A DNA stretch of 9,524 nt. Origin: Oscillospiraceae bacterium. Its GTDB lineage: Bacteria > Bacillota > Clostridia > Oscillospirales > Acutalibacteraceae. Location: NCBI GenBank assembly GCA_022508705.1, contig JAFLUO010000072.1:1-9524 (forward strand). Direction: 5' to 3'. Position 1 is the first letter of the stretch. Every line of letters starts with the position of its first letter. Positions 7,015 through 9,524 of this stretch are shown in pieces. The translations under genes were made by a program, and so were the position numbers. The notes beneath the pieces are model-generated. The model saw only the letters and a list, made by a program, of their open reading frames with translations. It made no database searches and was not told the origin of the DNA.

Positions 7015-8092
7015 GAAAAACAAAAATAAAGTAATTATATCTTCGCTTATAACACTATTGCCTGCTTTATTCGGAGTTGTTTTTTGGAATAAATTACCAA
7101 ATACAATGCTGACGCATTGGGGAATGGACGGAAATGCCGATGGTTTGAGCAGTAAAGCATTTGCAGTTTTCGGTTTGCCGATCATCTTATTAGCGCTTCA
7201 TTGGATTTGCCTTATCGTTACATCATTTGACAAAAAACAAAAAAATCAAAGCAAAAAGGCACTTGAAATGATATTTTGGATTGTGCCTTTTGTATCCCTG
7301 TTTGTCAATGAGATTATGTACAGCATTTCTTTCGGTAACAGTTTTAATCCTTTGAATTTTATGCCTTTAATGCTCGGCATAATGTTTGCAGTTATTGGAA
7401 ATTATTTACCTAAAGTTAAGCAGAACCATACTCTCGGAATCAAAATTTTGTGGACATTAAACAATGAGGAAAATTGGAATAAAACGCACAGATTTGCAGG
7501 TAAAATTTGGGTTATCGGCGGTTTAATCCTTGCCTTTTCGGTATTTTTGCCGAGTAAGCTTATAATTCCTGTTGCAGCTGCTGCAATTGCTGTATTGGTT
7601 ATTGCTCCTATTGTTTATTCCTACCGTATATACAAAAATCATTTAAAAGCGGGAGTATCATACAGAGCGGCTCCAAAGAGCAAGCGTGGAAAAATCTTTC
7701 TGATAATAAATACGATATTTGTTACGATAATTCTTATCGGCGTAACAGTTTTTATGTTCACGGGAGATATAAAATATCAGTGTATAGATAACTCTCTTAA
7801 AATTGAAGCAGACTATTGGAGCGATTTGGAAATTAACTGTGATAATATTGAAACGATTGAATACCGTGAGTCTTTTGATTCGGGAATCAGAACAAACGGA
7901 CTGTATTCTGCAAGACTGGCAATTGGTAGTTTCCGTAATGATGAGTTCGGCGATTACACACGCTATTCCTATGCTCAAAACAGCTCCTGCATTGTATTGA
8001 AGGTAAACGGCAGTATTCTTGTTATCAACGGGAAAAATGCGGAAGAAACAAAAGAAATATACGATTTAATCTTAACTAAAACCACAAAATAA
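7007..8092 (+). CDS. sdpI: SdpI-like membrane protein with C-terminal PH-like domain
   Basis: A 361-residue polytopic membrane protein. Helix 1 (about 9-27) is followed by the DUF1648-type motif LPNTMLTHWGMDGNADG (30-46). Further hydrophobic segments lie near 51-72, 86-107, 118-134, 167-181 and 185-206. The SdpI-family signature lies between the fourth and fifth (131-166): GNYLPKV, then GIKILWTL, then WNKTHRFAGK. In B. subtilis SdpI gives immunity to the SdpC toxin and sequesters SdpR at the membrane. That protein is about 207 residues; this one has an additional helix (230-251) and about 105 more residues, rich in short strands and ending NGSILVINGKNAEETKEIYDLI, resembling a bacterial PH domain. 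The gene overlaps sdpR by 8 bp and has its own AAGGGAG site. Family assignment is firm. The PH-like call is moderate, and the ligand or toxin is unknown. Confidence 0.85.
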   Translation: MIKKNKNKVIISSLITLLPALFGVVFWNKLPNTMLTHWGMDGNADGLSSKAFAVFGLPIILLALHWICLIVTSFDKKQKNQSKKALEMIFWIVPFVSLFVNEIMYSISFGNSFNPLNFMPLMLGIMFAVIGNYLPKVKQNHTLGIKILWTLNNEENWNKTHRFAGKIWVIGGLILAFSVFLPSKLIIPVAAAAIAVLVIAPIVYSYRIYKNHLKAGVSYRAAPKSKRGKIFLIINTIFVTIILIGVTVFMFTGDIKYQCIDNSLKIEADYWSDLEINCDNIETIEYRESFDSGIRTNGLYSARLAIGSFRNDEFGDYTRYSYAQNSSCIVLKVNGSILVINGKNAEETKEIYDLILTKTTK

Positions 8093-8125
8093 ACTACTTG
8101 TAAAAACTGAATAATAATGAAAAAA

Positions 8126-8171
8126 TGCTGCATAATTTTCTCAGGAATTTTATGCAGCTACTTGTTTTTTT
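8126..8171 (+). terminator. Hairpin terminator after sdpI
   Basis: A 9-bp perfect stem (GCTGCATAA at 8127-8135 with TTATGCAGC at 8150-8158) encloses a 14-nt loop. The T-tract (seven T at 8165-8171) starts 6 nt after the stem, which is later than ideal. An A5 run at 8121-8125 lies 1 nt before the stem, so the hairpin may also stop transcription from the other strand. It probably ends the sdpRI transcript. Confidence 0.7.
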
Positions 8172-8190
8172 ATAAAAAGAGGTATATAAT
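8162..8190 (+). promoter_or_regulatory. Promoter of uvrB
   Basis: TTGTTT at 8162-8167 and a perfect TATAAT at 8185-8190 are separated by 17 bp. The -35 lies within the T-rich tail of the sdpI terminator. The predicted start is near 8197, just before the LexA box. Confidence 0.72.
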
Positions 8191-8201
8191 ATCTAAGAAA
8201 A

Positions 8202-8215
8202 CGAACAAATGTTTA
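8202..8215 (+). promoter_or_regulatory. LexA (SOS) box upstream of uvrB
   Basis: CGAACAAATGTTTA matches the Firmicute LexA/DinR consensus CGAACRNRYGTTYG at 13 of 14 positions; only the last base differs. It begins 12 bp after the -10 and lies about 19 bp before the uvrB start, a place where LexA would block transcription. uvrB is an established SOS gene in B. subtilis and E. coli, so damage-inducible control is likely here. Confidence 0.82.
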
Positions 8216-8220
8216 TCGAA

Positions 8221-8226
8221 AGGCGG
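8221..8226 (+). promoter_or_regulatory. Shine-Dalgarno site deciding the TTG start of uvrB
   Basis: AGGCGG (five of six matching AGGAGG) is 7 nt before the TTG at 8234. No in-frame ATG or GTG lies between this site and the conserved N-terminus. The first in-frame ATG comes at codon 13, inside the conserved FKPMGDQP motif, so it is too late. Confidence 0.75.
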
Positions 8227-8233
8227 TGTTCCC

Positions 8234-9524
8234 TTGGATAAGTTTATTTTACATTCAAAATTTAAGCCTATGGGTGACCAGCCTACTGCTATTGATACAC
8301 TGGTTCAAGGTGTAAACAACGGGGCTATGGAGCAGGTGCTTTTAGGTGTAACAGGCAGCGGTAAAACCTTTACAATGGCAAATATTATTGAAAGAGTTAA
8401 CCGACCGACATTAGTTTTGGCACATAATAAAACTTTGGCAGCACAGCTTTGTTCTGAATTTAGGGAGTTTTTCCCCGAAAATGCAGTTGAATACTTTGTT
8501 TCGTATTACGACTACTATCAGCCTGAGGCTTATATTGCCACGACTGATACTTACATTGAAAAAGACTCTTCCATTAACGATGAGATTGACAAACTGCGCC
8601 ACTCAGCAACGTCTGCACTGTCTGAGCGGCGAGATGTAATTATTGTTGCGAGCGTTTCCTGCATTTACTCTTTGGGTGATCCTATTGATTACAGAAATAT
8701 GGTTTTATCGCTCAGAACGGGTATGCAAATCAGCCGTGACGACGTTATAAAAAAGCTTGTCACAATGCAATATGAGCGAAACGATATAAATTTTGTAAGA
8801 AACAAATTCAGAGTAAAAGGGGATATTATTGAAATTTTCCCTGTATATTCGAGCGATACGGCAGTGCGTGTTGAATTTTTCGGTGATGAGGTTGACAGAA
8901 TTTGTGAAGTAATTCCGATAACAGGTTCCGTCAAAAACACTGTTTCTCACATTGCTGTTTATCCTGCCTCGCACTATGTAATTTCACCCGATAAGCTTGA
9001 AAGGTCGCTGTTGCAAATATCCGAGGAAATGGAGCGTTCTGTTGCCGAATTTGAAAAACAAGGTAAGCTTATTGAGGCACAGCGAATTCGTCAGCGTACT
9101 GAGTATGACATGGAAATGCTTCGTGAAACAGGCTTTTGCAAGGGTGTTGAAAATTATTCCGCTGTAATGTCCGGCAGAAAACCCGGTGAGCCGCCCTTTA
9201 CGCTTATTGATTATTTTCCGAAGGACTTTTTACTTTTTGTTGACGAATCACACGTTACTTTACCGCAGGTAAGAGGAATGTACGGCGGTGACCGTTCAAG
9301 AAAAGACAGCCTTATAAATTTTGGCTTTCGTCTGCCCTCTGCTTACGATAACAGACCTTTAACTTTTGATGAATTTTATTCTAAAGTCGGACAAAAAATA
9401 TTTGTAAGTGCTACACCGGGGCCCTTTGAAACGGAAAAGAGCGTTTGCACGGCAGAGCAGGTAATAAGACCTACAGGACTTCTTGACCCTGAAATTGAGG
9501 TGCGAGCTACTGACGGTCAAATTG
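8234..9524 (+). CDS. uvrB: UvrABC excinuclease subunit B (5' part, runs off window)
   Basis: The first 430 codons of UvrB, the damage-verifying, DNA-loading ATPase of nucleotide excision repair. It is delivered to lesions by UvrA and recruits UvrC for incision. Motifs: FKPMGDQP (10-17); Walker A GVTGSGKT (38-45); AHNKTLAAQL (63-72); the beta-hairpin base YYDYYQPEAY (91-100), which inserts between DNA strands; the coiled UvrA-interacting region around EMERSVAEFEKQGKLIEAQRI; Walker B VDESH (336-340); and SATPGPFE (392-399), a helicase-type motif. Family members are around 660-670 residues, so the C-terminal helicase motifs and the UVR domain that contacts UvrC lie beyond the window. It starts with TTG, has its own promoter and LexA box, and is separated from sdpI by a terminator. 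No frameshift is seen. Confidence 0.97.
   Translation, partial: MDKFILHSKFKPMGDQPTAIDTLVQGVNNGAMEQVLLGVTGSGKTFTMANIIERVNRPTLVLAHNKTLAAQLCSEFREFFPENAVEYFVSYYDYYQPEAYIATTDTYIEKDSSINDEIDKLRHSATSALSERRDVIIVASVSCIYSLGDPIDYRNMVLSLRTGMQISRDDVIKKLVTMQYERNDINFVRNKFRVKGDIIEIFPVYSSDTAVRVEFFGDEVDRICEVIPITGSVKNTVSHIAVYPASHYVISPDKLERSLLQISEEMERSVAEFEKQGKLIEAQRIRQRTEYDMEMLRETGFCKGVENYSAVMSGRKPGEPPFTLIDYFPKDFLLFVDESHVTLPQVRGMYGGDRSRKDSLINFGFRLPSAYDNRPLTFDEFYSKVGQKIFVSATPGPFETEKSVCTAEQVIRPTGLLDPEIEVRATDGQI

Noticed and set aside
8217..8232. Second LexA-like site (CGAA then GTTC) near the uvrB ribosome site
   Set aside because: The half-sites lack the GAAC core on the left and have the wrong spacing compared with GAAC-N4-GTTC.
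8689..8974. Minus-strand reading frames of 83 and 89 residues
   Set aside because: Both lie opposite the conserved UvrB frame, overlap one another, and have no ribosome site or promoter that I can see.

Overview
The window looks like chromosomal DNA from an AT-leaning Gram-positive bacterium of the Clostridia, perhaps an Oscillospiraceae/Ruminococcaceae-type gut organism. The evidence is purine-rich Shine-Dalgarno sites (AGGAGG, GAGGT), two TTG starts, a single-chain 1,228-residue PurL, a PurO-type IMP cyclohydrolase beside a stand-alone AICAR transformylase, an SdpR/SdpI pair, and a Firmicute-type LexA box (CGAAC-N4-GTT). The taxonomic placement is inference from gene content only. All real genes are on the + strand.

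Bases 1-6542 are the distal part of a de novo purine operon: the 3' end of an IMP cyclohydrolase (purO-like), an AICAR transformylase without the usual IMP-cyclohydrolase domain (purH, AICARFT only), purD, and a large purL. Gaps are 17, 20 and 4 bp, each downstream gene has its own Shine-Dalgarno, and a rho-independent terminator follows purL at 6587-6624. Together they encode GAR synthetase (step 2), FGAM synthetase (step 4) and the last two steps, AICAR to FAICAR to IMP. The last two steps are split over two adjacent genes instead of one bifunctional PurH.

Bases 6625-8171 are a two-gene unit resembling the signalling half of the Bacillus subtilis Sdp system: an ArsR-family repressor (SdpR-like) overlapping by 8 bp a polytopic membrane protein (SdpI-like). 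A strong extended -10 promoter is followed at once by a 10-3-10 bp perfect inverted repeat, which is probably the repressor's own operator. The SdpI protein is much longer than the Bacillus one and carries an extra C-terminal transmembrane helix plus a probable bacterial PH-like domain. No sdpC toxin or sdpAB gene is visible. A hairpin with a T-tract ends the unit.

Bases 8162-9524 hold a promoter, a LexA (SOS) box and the first 430 codons of uvrB, cut by the window end. The uvrB -35 element lies in the T-rich tail of the preceding terminator.

The intergenic gaps (6543-6732 and 8093-8233) are under 200 bp each and are almost fully explained by terminators, promoters and operators. No RNA genes, mobile elements, CRISPR arrays or long repeats were seen. 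No clearly undescribed system is present. The most interesting items are the SdpI-PH architecture with its operator, and the split purine terminus.
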